Shown here piece after piece: positions 8,013 through 21,746 of a stretch of DNA of 64,000 bases. A program made the position numbers and the translations under genes. The stretch is from NCBI GenBank assembly GCA_017431825.1, contig JAFRKI010000001.1, positions 1 to 64,000 on the forward strand, given 5' to 3'. Below the pieces are notes generated by a model that was not told the origin of the DNA, ran no database searches, and saw only the letters and a list, made by a program, of their open reading frames with translations. Numbering within the stretch: the first letter of the stretch is position 1; each line of letters opens with the position of its first letter. This DNA is from Erysipelotrichaceae bacterium (GTDB lineage: Bacteria > Bacillota_I > Bacilli_A > Erysipelotrichales > Erysipelotrichaceae).

Positions 8013-8296
8013 TATTTCAGCACCCTCGGTACGGAGACACAGTTTTCCGTTATCTTGCCGGCATTGGCCAGTACTTCATCTTTGCTTAAGGGCCTTTCCG
8101 GAACATCTTCTCTGAGGTATTCCGTTTCATTATCAAAAGGATAGACCAGCGCCCTTAATCCTTCGGTATCTATCTCCTCAAAAACTCTCAGCATCTTGCC
8201 GAGTTTTTCAAACTCCGCAGCGATATCCTCGGCTTCTTTGTCACTGAGATCCAGGAGGATATCATGTGCCAGTTTCTTTATCTCTTCTTTTTCCAT
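8012..8296 (-). CDS. gatC: Asp/Glu-tRNA(Asn/Gln) amidotransferase subunit C
   Basis: 94-residue subunit that wraps around GatA and stabilises the GatAB complex. It has the typical helical N-terminus (EEIKKLAHDILLDLSDKEAEDIAAEFEKL), the linker with a conserved proline region (YPFDNETEYLREDVPE), and length. It starts 1 nt after the ligA stop, so it is translated with ligA. The match to family pattern and context is strong, although small GatC proteins diverge quickly. Confidence 0.9.
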   Translation of the reverse strand: MEKEEIKKLAHDILLDLSDKEAEDIAAEFEKLGKMLRVFEEIDTEGLRALVYPFDNETEYLREDVPERPLSKDEVLANAGKITENCVSVPRVLK

Positions 8297-8297
8297 C

Positions 8298-10283
<1,986 letters not shown>

Positions 10284-10288
10284 CTACT

Positions 10289-10311
10289 GAAAAAGGCCCT
10301 GAGGCCTTTTA
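10289..10311 (-). terminator. Terminator after the CofE-like gene
   Basis: Minus strand: AAAAGGCC-tcag-GGCCTTTT followed by T residues, an 8-bp stem with a 4-nt loop, 16 nt beyond the stop of the CofE-like gene. It separates that operon from ligA. Confidence 0.75.
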
Positions 10312-10326
10312 GTCATATAAGCAAAA

Positions 10327-11520
10327 CTACCCGTTGGTGTAATTGTCGAAATAGCCTTTTATCAGGATGACCGGCGTTCCCTTGTCTCCCGAACCGCTGG
10401 TAAGATCGCAGAGGGAACCGATAAGATCGGTCAGCTGACGGGGCGTCGTTCCCTCGGTTGCCATCGTTCCCTTAAGGTTGGCATCCTTGTTGCGGATGGA
10501 ATTGGAGATGGCTTCCTTGAGTTCCTCACCGCTGAGATCCCTGTAGTCATTGTCAGCAAGATACTTGAGCTTGAGCTCGTTAGGCGTGCCGATAAGACCC
10601 TTGGTATAAAACGGCGAGACTACCGGATCGGCCAGTTCCCAGATCTTGCCCTGAGGGTCCTTGAAGGCACCGTCGCCGTAGATCATGACTTCGACCCTGG
10701 CACCTGTCTTATCAAGGATGGTCTTCTGAATGTCATAGACCAGCTTCTCTCCCTCTTCCGGAAAGAGCTTGACGGTTTCTTCGCTGGCCTTATTGGATCC
10801 CAGAAGACCGTAGCGGCTGTTGTATCCCGATCCGTTTACCGGAGCCGTCATTATCTCATCAAGGCTGTAAACGGTTTTTGCGCCCTCATCCAGCAGTATC
10901 CTCTTGGTACGCTTGCGGGTATGGATATCACAGTTAAGGACCGTGTCGGTATAGTTTAATATGGCCTTAGGCGAATTAGCGAAAACGATCTCGCATTCAC
11001 AGTCCTCGTCTTCGATGAGCTTTTCATAGTAGGCCACATAGTCGATGCCCGTGAATTCATGCTTATTCTCGCCGAAAAGCTCACGGTACTGTTTCAGTGT
11101 CAGGACATCCCGGTAAGGATTGATCCCCGCTTCATCGACTTTCTCGATGCTGATGAGCTGATTGCCTACTTCATCGCTCGGATATGAAAGCATCAGCACG
11201 ATCTTTCTGGCACCTCTGGCTATGCCCTTTAAAAGGACCGCGAACCTGTTTCGGGAGGTTATCGGGAAGATGAGGCCGATGGTGCTGTCGCCGAACTTGT
11301 CTTTGATATCTTCGGCTATGTCATCGACACTGCAGTAATTCCCCTGCACTCTTCCGACTACCGATTCGGTAATGGCAATTATGTCTTTGTCTTCAAGCTT
11401 CATGCCTAAAGAATCCACGGCATCCATCACGCATTCCGGTACGATGCGTGAAAGATCATCGCCCTGACGAAATATCGGGCATCTGATCCCCATTGATATC
11501 GTTCCTACTTTTCTTTCCAT
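10327..11520 (-). CDS. CofE-like (coenzyme F420-0:L-glutamate ligase superfamily) protein
   Basis: 397-residue soluble protein with the CofE fold pattern: DIIAITESVVGRVQGNY (about 44-60, the N-terminal ligase signature), VEVMIYGDGAFKDPQGKIWELADPVVSP (near 260), and GTPNELKLKYLAD. CofE adds glutamate to F420 in Archaea and Actinobacteria. No F420 gene is visible here and Erysipelotrichia are not known to make F420, so the substrate is probably something else, such as amide-bond formation on an unknown acid. It starts 4 nt after the fakA stop without its own strong ribosome site, so it is coupled to fakA. The family call is good; the reaction is unknown. Confidence 0.75.
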   Translation of the reverse strand: MERKVGTISMGIRCPIFRQGDDLSRIVPECVMDAVDSLGMKLEDKDIIAITESVVGRVQGNYCSVDDIAEDIKDKFGDSTIGLIFPITSRNRFAVLLKGIARGARKIVLMLSYPSDEVGNQLISIEKVDEAGINPYRDVLTLKQYRELFGENKHEFTGIDYVAYYEKLIEDEDCECEIVFANSPKAILNYTDTVLNCDIHTRKRTKRILLDEGAKTVYSLDEIMTAPVNGSGYNSRYGLLGSNKASEETVKLFPEEGEKLVYDIQKTILDKTGARVEVMIYGDGAFKDPQGKIWELADPVVSPFYTKGLIGTPNELKLKYLADNDYRDLSGEELKEAISNSIRNKDANLKGTMATEGTTPRQLTDLIGSLCDLTSGSGDKGTPVILIKGYFDNYTNG

Positions 11521-11524
11521 ATGC

Positions 11525-13153
11525 TTATTCGATACCGATCAGATAATAATAGACCGGCACATTTCCTTCTATAAGTTCCGTTTCGGCATTGGTGTTGTTT
11601 TCGATGTATTCTACCAGTGCCTCACTGTCTTCTTCCTTTGCGTCCTGACCGGTGATGATGGTGACCAGTCCTGTATCTTCATCGATGATCTTTACCAGGG
11701 CTTCACAGACGACCTGCAGCAGATCTTCTCCGGAAGCGATGATGGACTTCTTGGCCATGGCCATGTAGTCGCCTTCCTTGACTTCCGCACCTTCAAAACT
11801 GGAGTCCTTGACGGCATAGGTGACATCGATCTCCGTAACGTTGGCAGCCGCTTCATTGAAGGTCTTCAGATTCTCTTCAAAGCCGGCATTCTCATCATAG
11901 AGAGCCAGAGCGGAAACGCAGCCCTGGATAGACGTACAGTTGACGACTTCGACCTTCTTGTGTTCGCTCATTTCCGAAGCCTGCTTGGCTGCCAGCATGA
12001 TATTGCCGTTGTTAGGGAACAGCATGATCTTCTCGCAGTAGTCGAGCTTTTCGATCCGGTTGAGGAAGTCTTCGGTGGACGGATTCATCGTCTGACCGCC
12101 GGATATGACTTCATCGACGCCCAGCTCTTCCAGGAGCTTGGTGACCCCTTCACCGGATGCGACCGCTACGATACCGATATCCTTCTTTTCCCTGGCCGGA
12201 GCCGGCATGTCTTCAGCCTTTAAGAGCTCGGAATGCTGCTCCTGCATGTTTTCTATCTTCAGCTTGACGAATTCGCCGTATCTCTGGCCCAGATTGAGGA
12301 CATCTCCCGGATGAAGCGTATGGACATGGACCTTGATCAGGTCTTCATCCTTGACCACTACCAGGGATTCGCCCATCTCCGCCAGCTTGTTTTTAAGACG
12401 GTCATCATCGAAGTTCTTTACGTATTTATCTCCCAGTCTCATGATGAATTCCGTACAGTAGCCGAATTCCTCGTTCTCGAATACGGACTGGGCACTGTGA
12501 CTGAGTTCCACCGTTACCGGGCTGGCCGTTACCGGCTTACCTTCAAGATAGAGGACGAAACCGTCGATGATCTTGCATAAGCCAGCGCCGCCGCTGTCCA
12601 CTACTCCGGCTTCCTTTAAGACCGGCAGCAGTTCCGGCGTATTCTTAAGCGATTCGGCCATGTAGCCGCTGAGATTGCGGAAGTACTCTTCGACCGTTAT
12701 CTTCGGATTCTCTTTGAAATCATGATGGGCATACCATGAAGATTCTCTTATTACCGTCAGGATGGTGCCTTCGATCGGTTTCATGATAGCCTTGTATGCG
12801 ACTCTGGTGCCGTTCTCAAAGGCCTCGGCTATTTCCTTAGCCGTTATCTCTTCCTTGCCTTCAACGCTTTGCGCAAAGCCTCTGAAGATCTGGGAAGTTA
12901 TTACGCCGGAATTGCCTCTGGCACCCATTAAAGTACCGCGTGATAAAGCCTTGGCCACATCGCCAATACTGTTGCTCAGACAGCTGTTGGCTTCCTTGGC
13001 ACCGTTGGAGAAGGTCATTGACATATTGGTGCCGGTATCGCCGTCAGGTACCGGAAAAACGTTCAGGGCATTGATGTCGTTCTGAAAGTTCTCCAGATTG
13101 GCGGCACCGGAAGAGACCATTGCCTTAAAATCTTTGCCGTTCAGTGTTTTCAT
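11525..13153 (-). CDS. fakA: Fatty acid kinase FakA / DAK2-DegV fusion protein
   Basis: ATP-dependent kinase that phosphorylates fatty acids bound to a FakB (DegV) partner, feeding exogenous fatty acids into phospholipids. The N-terminal DhaL/DAK2 domain (1-200) shows the nucleotide and Mg2+ motif NVFPVPDGDTGTNMS and the glycine loops TLMGARGNSGVI and VVDSGGAGL. A middle domain follows (about 210-330), then a DegV-like C-terminal domain (about 335-542; MLFPNNGNIMLAAKQA). Length and order match B. subtilis YloV. It directly follows the asp23 gene (yloU equivalent), as in many Bacillota. No FakB is encoded in the window. Confidence 0.9.
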   Translation of the reverse strand: MKTLNGKDFKAMVSSGAANLENFQNDINALNVFPVPDGDTGTNMSMTFSNGAKEANSCLSNSIGDVAKALSRGTLMGARGNSGVITSQIFRGFAQSVEGKEEITAKEIAEAFENGTRVAYKAIMKPIEGTILTVIRESSWYAHHDFKENPKITVEEYFRNLSGYMAESLKNTPELLPVLKEAGVVDSGGAGLCKIIDGFVLYLEGKPVTASPVTVELSHSAQSVFENEEFGYCTEFIMRLGDKYVKNFDDDRLKNKLAEMGESLVVVKDEDLIKVHVHTLHPGDVLNLGQRYGEFVKLKIENMQEQHSELLKAEDMPAPAREKKDIGIVAVASGEGVTKLLEELGVDEVISGGQTMNPSTEDFLNRIEKLDYCEKIMLFPNNGNIMLAAKQASEMSEHKKVEVVNCTSIQGCVSALALYDENAGFEENLKTFNEAAANVTEIDVTYAVKDSSFEGAEVKEGDYMAMAKKSIIASGEDLLQVVCEALVKIIDEDTGLVTIITGQDAKEEDSEALVEYIENNTNAETELIEGNVPVYYYLIGIE

Positions 13154-13155
13154 AG

Positions 13156-13512
13156 CTATACTTCCTTGATCCCTTCAACGTGTATGTTGATCTCCTTAAC
13201 ATCCATATTCAGGGTCTTTTCGACTGTGTACTTGACTCTCTTCTGGGCTTCGAGCACCACTTCGGATATCTTGACGCCTAAAGATATGACCACATGGATA
13301 TCGATCTTAAGGTCATCCTTCTTACGGGAAATGACTACGCCTTTGGAATAGTTTTCCTTCTTAAGCAGGTCGTTGTATTTGTCCTTGACGAAAGACTTGG
13401 AAACGACTCCGACGATGCCGTAGCACTCGCATACCGTGCTGCCCGCAAGGGAGGCGATGGCTTCATCGGAGATCTTGATCTCACCGAAACTGTTCTTAGT
13501 ATTAATAGGCAT
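13156..13512 (-). CDS. Asp23/Gls24 (YloU-type) protein
   Basis: 118-residue member of the Asp23/Gls24 family, linked to cell-envelope stress. It has the family pattern GEIKISDEAIASLAG, then the cysteine turn STVCECYGIVGV, then an amphipathic beta region (DIHVVISLGVKISEV) and ending KEINIHVEGI. The start is placed at ATG 13512 because AGGAGGT stands a few nt upstream; the longer frame upstream has no such site. It is followed 2 nt later by fakA, the conserved yloU-yloV pairing. Its precise role is unclear even in model species. Confidence 0.88.
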   Translation of the reverse strand: MPINTKNSFGEIKISDEAIASLAGSTVCECYGIVGVVSKSFVKDKYNDLLKKENYSKGVVISRKKDDLKIDIHVVISLGVKISEVVLEAQKRVKYTVEKTLNMDVKEINIHVEGIKEV

Positions 13513-13537
13513 AATGACCTCCTGAATTAACGCCATA

Positions 13538-13567
13538 ATTATATCATTTACGGCTATCATTGACCAA
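13538..13567 (-). promoter_or_regulatory. Promoter of the asp23-fakA operon
   Basis: Minus strand: TTGGTC (13567-13562), an 18-nt spacer, then TATAAT (13543-13538). A leader of about 20 nt leads to AGGAGGT and the ATG at 13512. The -35 box is weak and the -10 perfect. It overlaps the downstream edge of the malQ terminator hairpin. Confidence 0.65.
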
Positions 13568-13595
13568 ATAAGAGCTACCTTACGGAAGCTCTTAT
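13568..13595 (-). terminator. Hairpin downstream of malQ
   Basis: ATAAGAGCT (13568-13576) pairs with AGCTCTTAT (13587-13595), with a 10-nt loop. On the minus strand TTATTT follows, so the U-tract is short. It is the likely end of the malQ transcript. Confidence 0.5.
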
Positions 13596-13617
13596 ATGAT
13601 GCTTATTCTGAAATGTA

Positions 13618-15099
13618 CTAGGCTCTGCCGTACAGATGCGAGAGATCTCTTAAGCGTTTCTGGATAGCCTTGGTGAAGACGCCCTTTCTGGCCCTCCACA
13701 TCCAGTTGCCGCCAAGGATGCCCGGTTCATTCATTCTGGCAGAATCATCAAGTCCCAGCAGGTCCTGGGCCGCAATGATGACGGTATCGGGGACGCTGGA
13801 CCACAGGAGTCTTATCATCTCCCAGTTGAAGTCATCACCTTCATGGTAATTGATGTATTCCTTAACGAACTCCAGTTCCTCCTTTGACAGCGACTTCATC
13901 CAGCCCATGATCGTCGGATTGTCATGAGTACCGATGTAGTAGACCTGATTCCTCTTAAGATTGTAAGGTCTGTTTTCATTGGTGATGTTGGCTCTGTCGC
14001 CGAAGGCGAACTCCATGACGGCCATGCCCGGATAAGCGCTGTATCTTAACAGTTCCCTTACTTCATCGTCCGCATAGCCGAGATCTTCGACGATGATGTT
14101 GTTGTTGGTATTCTCACGGATGGCCTTCACCAGGCTCTTGCCCGGTCCCTTGGACCAGTAGCCGTTACGGGCCGTCTTTTCGCCGTTTTTTACGGAATAG
14201 TATTTGGATAAGCCTCGGAAGTGATCGATCCTGACGTAGTCATAGATTGCACATAAATGATTGACCCTGTCTATCCACCACTTGTAGCCGGTCTTTTTAT
14301 GGACAGGCCAGTTGTATAAAGGATTGCCCCACAGCTGACCGTCACCGGTAAAACCGTCCGGCGGAACTCCGGCTACCCTTTTAGGTACCAGGTTGGAATC
14401 GACTTTGAAAAGCTCCGGATTGCACCAGACATCGCTGGAATCAAGGGCCACATAGATCGGACAGTCGCCGATGATCTTTATGCCTTTTGAATTCGCATAT
14501 TCCTTCAGGGCAAACCACTGTCTGAAGAAGAGATACTGCACGACTTTCCAGAAGTCGATGTCATCCTTATGTTCCTTCTTTACCCGATCGATGGCTTCCT
14601 TTTCCCTGATGCGGTATTTCTTTTCCCAGTCGAGGATGCCCGCATCATCATGAAGACCTTTGACGGTCATGAACAGTGCGTAATCATCGATCCATTCGTT
14701 TTCTTTCAGGAATTTATGATAATCATTGAGATCGTTGCGTTCAAGGAAGTTCCTTACGGCCTTTCTCAGGATAGCGAATCTCTTGTGATAGAGAGCTTCA
14801 TAGTTGACATGTTCGTCATCGCTTTCCCAGTCGACGTGCTTATAGTCCCTGTTCTCAAGCAGGCCTTCCTTCTTAAGTTCGTCGAAGTCGATGAAGTAAG
14901 GATTGCCCGCAAAGGTCGAAAAGGACTGGTATGGCGAATCGCCGTAGCTGGTCTGTGACAGCGGCAGTATCTGCCAGTAAGTCTGATGAGCGCCGCTTAA
15001 GAAGTCCACAAAACTGCGAGCCTCAGCACCCATGGTCCCGATACCGGTATCGCCCGGAAGTGAGCTGATATGCATCAAAACGCCTGATTTTCTTTCCAT
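13618..15099 (-). CDS. malQ: 4-alpha-glucanotransferase (amylomaltase)
   Basis: Glycoside hydrolase family 77 enzyme that transfers maltodextrin chains in glycogen/starch breakdown. Visible motifs are the N-terminal SGVLMHISSLPGDTGIGTMG, substrate-loop YGDSPYQSFSTFAGNPYFID (about 47-66), DCPIYVALDSSDVW, nucleophile region YVRIDHFRGL (Asp about 290), acid/base IIVEDLGY, and third carboxylate YIGTHDNPT. Length 493 is typical of bacterial MalQ. The start ATG 15099 follows AAAGGAT. It is a single-gene unit, divergent from the Tim44-like gene. No other glucan gene is near, so regulation by sugar cannot be judged. Confidence 0.95.
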   Translation of the reverse strand: MERKSGVLMHISSLPGDTGIGTMGAEARSFVDFLSGAHQTYWQILPLSQTSYGDSPYQSFSTFAGNPYFIDFDELKKEGLLENRDYKHVDWESDDEHVNYEALYHKRFAILRKAVRNFLERNDLNDYHKFLKENEWIDDYALFMTVKGLHDDAGILDWEKKYRIREKEAIDRVKKEHKDDIDFWKVVQYLFFRQWFALKEYANSKGIKIIGDCPIYVALDSSDVWCNPELFKVDSNLVPKRVAGVPPDGFTGDGQLWGNPLYNWPVHKKTGYKWWIDRVNHLCAIYDYVRIDHFRGLSKYYSVKNGEKTARNGYWSKGPGKSLVKAIRENTNNNIIVEDLGYADDEVRELLRYSAYPGMAVMEFAFGDRANITNENRPYNLKRNQVYYIGTHDNPTIMGWMKSLSKEELEFVKEYINYHEGDDFNWEMIRLLWSSVPDTVIIAAQDLLGLDDSARMNEPGILGGNWMWRARKGVFTKAIQKRLRDLSHLYGRA

Positions 15100-15168
15100 A
15101 ATACTTATCCTTTAAAGCACTTATAATTTCATTTTATTACTTGGATAAACTTAGTCAATCATAACCTT

Positions 15169-15195
15169 ATGACACAGAAAACACTATTGTATAAT
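15169..15195 (+). promoter_or_regulatory. Promoter of the zinc-ribbon/Tim44-like gene
   Basis: ATGACA (15169-15174, 5/6 to the -35 consensus), 15-nt spacer, then TATAAT (15190-15195) preceded by TTG. Transcription would begin about 15202, at the GAGGT ribosome site itself, giving a leader of only about 12 nt. This promoter overlaps the upstream in-frame ATG at 15169 and argues against that start. Confidence 0.55.
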
Positions 15196-15213
15196 AGGCA
15201 TGAGGTAAACGAT

Positions 15214-16509
15214 ATGAGTGACAGCAAAGTGGAAATGACGCCTACCCTGGAGAGCTGGCGTTCCCCGAAAGAGAATATCTATGACCGTTTCGCAGATGAA
15301 CTGGGAAAGTGGAGCATGGACGGCAACGAGCCTTTTGACGGCAGCCAGGATGTCCGCTTCTATCTGGAACTGGAAGAGAAAAGACTGAAGGAACATAATA
15401 TCGAAATGTCCTATAGTCTTGAAGGAACGGGTGCCCCGCCCATGCAGACGGGAAGAGTTCTGGGCGGAGTCCTGACCCCATATAACAGCAACGTCCACTA
15501 CCGTTCGGCAGTTGAAAGCCTTTCCTTTACCCGGGACGGCGAAACGCTCTATAAGCATCAGAAAGATGTCGTTTTCTATGAGACCATTCTTGATGCGAAG
15601 AACGAAGATGATCTGGATAAGCACCCTTATGCCTGTCCTAACTGCGGCTCTGCCACGACCATCGGTGAACTGCTGAGAAACGCCTGTCCTTACTGCAATA
15701 CGCAGTTCCTGATGAGCGATCTTTATCCGAAAGTAATGAGCTACTATGCGATCGAAACAGTTCCGGCTCCCGAGAAGATCAAAGAAAAATCCCGGAAGTA
15801 TCCGCTTATCGGTGCTGTCATCGGTGCTGTTGCCGGTCTCTACAGTTCCATCGTCAGCGATTATCTTACGCTGGGCATTCCCGGTATCCTGCTGACGCTG
15901 TTCTATATGCTGCTGTGCGGCGGTATCTTCGCCTTCGTTATGTATATGCTTTACAGCATCAGCCTGTTGGGAAAGGCCTTTAAGCTTGCAGGCAAGTCCT
16001 TGCCGATGCTGCCGGCTTTGGGTTCCAATAAGAAACTCAACGATAAGCTTACGGTCTATGACCCTTCTTTCAGTGTCGAATACTTCTCTTCAAAGGCCAT
16101 TTCCCTTTTCAGAGGCATCGTCTTTTCAAAGGATCCTAAAGAACTGTCTTTCTATGAAGGCAGACAGATCGGTGATGATTTCAGCGATCTTATCCATTGT
16201 GCCTACAAAGGCGGTGTCGGCTTCAGTGCCATACAGGAAAAGGAAGGCATGATACATGTTGCGCTTGATCTTTATCTGACCGACTATTATGACCGTGGGA
16301 ACAGAGTAAAGGCAGCCGAGGAAAAGATAAGGATGGTCATGCGCCATAAGAAAGATTTCAGAGTCAGCGATTCCTTCTCCATTACGGCCGTAGAGTGTAA
16401 AGGCTGCGGCGGCAGTTTCAAGGCCACCTATCAGAAACACTGCCCGTACTGCGGCAGGGAATACGATGTCGCCATAGATGACTGGGAAGTTGTTTCCATT
16501 CAAAAATAG
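15214..16509 (+). CDS. Zinc-ribbon membrane protein with Tim44-like domain
   Basis: 431 residues. The N-terminal soluble part is followed by a zinc ribbon (CPNCGS...CPYC, near residue 140), two or three membrane helices (about 185-260), a Tim44-like domain (VYDPSFSVEYFSSKAISLFR, near 290) and a second zinc ribbon at the C-terminus (CKGCGG...CPYCG). The Tim44 fold binds membranes or helps protein assembly in other systems; the bacterial role is unknown. The start is set at ATG 15214, which has GAGGT 7 nt upstream; the longer frame overlaps the promoter. It stands alone and has a terminator. It resembles in style the zinc-ribbon/TPM/SPFH genes at 57844-61284. Confidence 0.75.
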   Translation: MSDSKVEMTPTLESWRSPKENIYDRFADELGKWSMDGNEPFDGSQDVRFYLELEEKRLKEHNIEMSYSLEGTGAPPMQTGRVLGGVLTPYNSNVHYRSAVESLSFTRDGETLYKHQKDVVFYETILDAKNEDDLDKHPYACPNCGSATTIGELLRNACPYCNTQFLMSDLYPKVMSYYAIETVPAPEKIKEKSRKYPLIGAVIGAVAGLYSSIVSDYLTLGIPGILLTLFYMLLCGGIFAFVMYMLYSISLLGKAFKLAGKSLPMLPALGSNKKLNDKLTVYDPSFSVEYFSSKAISLFRGIVFSKDPKELSFYEGRQIGDDFSDLIHCAYKGGVGFSAIQEKEGMIHVALDLYLTDYYDRGNRVKAAEEKIRMVMRHKKDFRVSDSFSITAVECKGCGGSFKATYQKHCPYCGREYDVAIDDWEVVSIQK

Positions 16510-16510
16510 A

Positions 16511-16529
16511 AGACACGATGTGTCTTTTT

Positions 16530-16531
<2 letters not shown>
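16511..16531 (+). terminator. Terminator after the Tim44-like gene
   Basis: AGACAC-gat-GTGTCT followed by TTTTTTT, starting 2 nt after the stop codon. It faces the end of atpC at 16530. Confidence 0.8.
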
Positions 16532-19168
<2,637 letters not shown>

Positions 19169-19169
<1 letters not shown>

Positions 19170-20692
19170 TAATGGTTACCATGTACCTCCAGGTATTCGT
19201 TAAGCACTTCATCCATCGTCTTTCTGATGGTATCGTTAAGTTCATCGGAAATGATGCCCTTTTCTTCAAGTTCTTCAACGATCTCTTTATGAGAACCGTG
19301 GAAGGATTTCAGCATATATTCTTCGAATTCCCTTACTTTATTGACTTCGATGTCCTTAAGGTACCCGTACTTGGCTACATAAAGACTCAATGTCTGTTCA
19401 GCCATGGACATCGGCGAATACTGGGCCTGCTTGAGCAGTTCGGTCAGTCTGGCACCTTTGTCGATGGTGGCCTTCGTAGAGGCATCGAGGTCGGAACCGA
19501 ACTGCGCAAAAGACAGCAGTTCATGGTACTGTGCCAGGTCGAGCTTCAGGGAGCTTGAAACCGATTTGATGGCCTTGGTCTGAGCTGCCGATCCGACACG
19601 GCTTACGGACAGACCCGAATCGACGGCCGGTCTGACACCGGAGTTGAACAGTTCGGTCTGTAAGAAGATCTGACCGTCGGTTATCGATATTACGTTGGTC
19701 GGTATGTAAGCAGAGATGTCTCCGGCCTGCGTTTCGATTATCGGCAAGGCGGTAAGCGATCCTCCGCCCAGTTCATCCGAGAGCTTGGCTGCCCTTTCCA
19801 GGAGCCTGCTGTGCAGATAAAAGACATCGCCCGGATAAGCTTCTCTTCCCGGAGGTCTTCTTAACAGCAGGGACATGGTACGGTATGCCACCGCGTGCTT
19901 GCTGAGATCATCATAGACGATGAGGACGTGTTTGCCCTGCTCCATCCATTCTTCACCGATGGCGCAGCCCGCATACGGAGCGATGTACTGCAACGGTGAA
20001 AGCTCGGATGCATTGGCACAGACTACCGTCGTATATTCCAGGGCATCGCACTGCCTGAGCTTTTCCACTATCTGGGCGACTGTTGAAGCCTTCTGACCGA
20101 TGGCGACATAGATGCAGTTTACGCCCTTGCCTTTCTGGTTGATGATGGTATCGACAGCTATCGCTGTCTTTCCTGTTTGTCTGTCACCGATGATCAGTTC
20201 TCTCTGGCCTCTGCCGATCGGTATCATGGAATCGATTATCTTGAGTCCGGTCATCAGCGGTTCACAGACGGATTTTCTGGTCATGACGCCGGGGGCAACT
20301 CTTTCGACCGGTCTGTATCTGGATGCCTTTATAGGCGCACCGCCGTCTATCGGCTGGCCCAGCGCATTTACGACTCTTCCCAGCATGCAGTCGCCTACCG
20401 GTACTTCGACGATCCTGCCGGTCCTTTTGACTTCGTCGTTTTCCTTAATGTTGGTATCGTCGCCCAAAAGAACGGCACCGATATTGTCTTCTTCAAGGTT
20501 GAGGACCATGCCGTATACGCCTCCCGGGAATTCCAGCAGTTCGGAAGACATCGCATTGTCCAGACCCTGAACGATCGCGATACCGTCACCTACCTTTACG
20601 ATGGTGCCTATATCTTCAGCTTCCAGCTTTTCATCATAGTTTTCTATCTGTTTTCTGATCAAAGCGCTTATTTCGCCGGCTTTTAGTTCCAT
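19169..20692 (-). CDS. atpA: F-type ATP synthase alpha subunit
   Basis: Non-catalytic nucleotide-binding subunit of F1. Walker A GDRQTGKT lies at 169-176, and Walker B is in [16 protein letters not shown]. The conserved [20 protein letters not shown] and the arginine-finger region [13 protein letters not shown] are present. Length 507 is normal. It overlaps atpH by 10 nt and atpG by 1, showing tight coupling in the operon. Confidence 0.98.
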
Positions 20693-21228
20693 AGACTGCC
20701 ATCCTTTCTTAACAGGTTATCTTCCAGATTTCTGATCTTGTTTTTCATGGAGTTATCGATGATGCGGTCAGCGAAGCTGATCTTAAACCCCGATATCAGA
20801 GATCTGTTTATCTTTTCTCTTAACTCGACCCGCTTTCCGTTCCTGCTCAGGGAATCTTCCAGTTCCTTTATCAGTTCTTCCTTTAACGGACGGGCCGTTT
20901 CGATAATTCCTTCATCAATATCGAGCTGCCGGTTACATTGATGACGGAACTCTTCGAATATCTCCTTATAGTTGACCATCCGGTTCTTATCTATCAGCAC
21001 ATACAGGAAATTGAGAACGTATCTGTCCAGTTTATCCTTGAATATGCTCCTGCACAGATCCTTCTTTTCCTCTTTTGATACCCTGGGGGACGCAAAAAAG
21101 GCTTTCACATCAGCCAGATCGAAACTGTCGGCCACAAGTTCGATCTGATCTCTGTAAAGTTCCACCTTGTCCTTATCGATCGCCAGAAACAGCAGGCTTT
21201 CCGCATATCTGGTAGCCAGAAGACTCAT
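20683..21228 (-). CDS. atpH: F-type ATP synthase delta subunit
   Basis: 181-residue peripheral-stalk subunit linking the b subunits to the head. It starts with the family pattern [17 protein letters not shown] and ends with the basic region [36 protein letters not shown], as in OSCP/delta proteins. It overlaps atpF by 4 nt (ATGA). Sequence conservation in delta is low, so the call leans partly on operon position. Confidence 0.93.
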   Translation of the reverse strand: MSLLATRYAESLLFLAIDKDKVELYRDQIELVADSFDLADVKAFFASPRVSKEEKKDLCRSIFKDKLDRYVLNFLYVLIDKNRMVNYKEIFEEFRHQCNRQLDIDEGIIETARPLKEELIKELEDSLSRNGKRVELREKINRSLISGFKISFADRIIDNSMKNKIRNLEDNLLRKDGSLWN

Positions 21229-21734
21229 CGCTTATCCTCTACCTCTTTGATGTATTCCTTTATAGCCTTTTCATCATCCTTGGAATCGGCCTTTTCTTCC
21301 AGTAGTCTGCTGACGGCTGCCATGGCGACGGTGACCATCTCATCATGGATCTCCTGTCTGGCTTCCTCACGCTTAAGCTCGATCTTGACGTCCGCATCGT
21401 GAAGCTTGTTGGCGGCTTCCTTCTTGGCTGAGTTGATGATCTCTTCCTTTAGATTATCCGCTTCCTTACGGGCCTGTTCGACTATTTCGCCGGACCTGTT
21501 ACGGGCTTCACTGAGACTGGCCTTGGCTTCATCCAGGTCTCCTTTGGCTTCTTCCTGCAGTTTTCTGGCATTCTCCAGATCACTGTTCATCCTGTCCTGT
21601 CTGGCCTTAAGGATATTACGGGCCGGTACCCACAGCAGTTTCTTGCACAACAAAAACAGCACTATCGTAGCGCACAGCTGGACCGCCATGGTCAAAACAT
21701 TAGGAAAAAGCACACCCTCGATATCAAAAGACAT
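21225..21734 (-). CDS. atpF: F-type ATP synthase b subunit
   Basis: 169-residue peripheral stalk: one N-terminal membrane helix (about 10-30, LTMAVQLCATIVLFLLCKKLLW) followed by a long charged coiled coil rich in Ala, Glu, Lys and Arg (LENARKLQEEAKGDLDEA onward). The coil includes RQDRMNSDLENA where b subunits normally have R.ERI..LE. Only one b gene is present. It starts after atpE with a short gap. Confidence 0.95.
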   Translation of the reverse strand: MSFDIEGVLFPNVLTMAVQLCATIVLFLLCKKLLWVPARNILKARQDRMNSDLENARKLQEEAKGDLDEAKASLSEARNRSGEIVEQARKEADNLKEEIINSAKKEAANKLHDADVKIELKREEARQEIHDEMVTVAMAAVSRLLEEKADSKDDEKAIKEYIKEVEDKR

Positions 21735-21746
21735 GTTCTACCTCTT

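Noticed and set aside
15169-15213. Upstream in-frame ATG of the Tim44-like gene
   Set aside because: It lies inside the likely promoter (-35 at 15169, TATAAT at 15190) and has no ribosome site; ATG 15214 has GAGGT.
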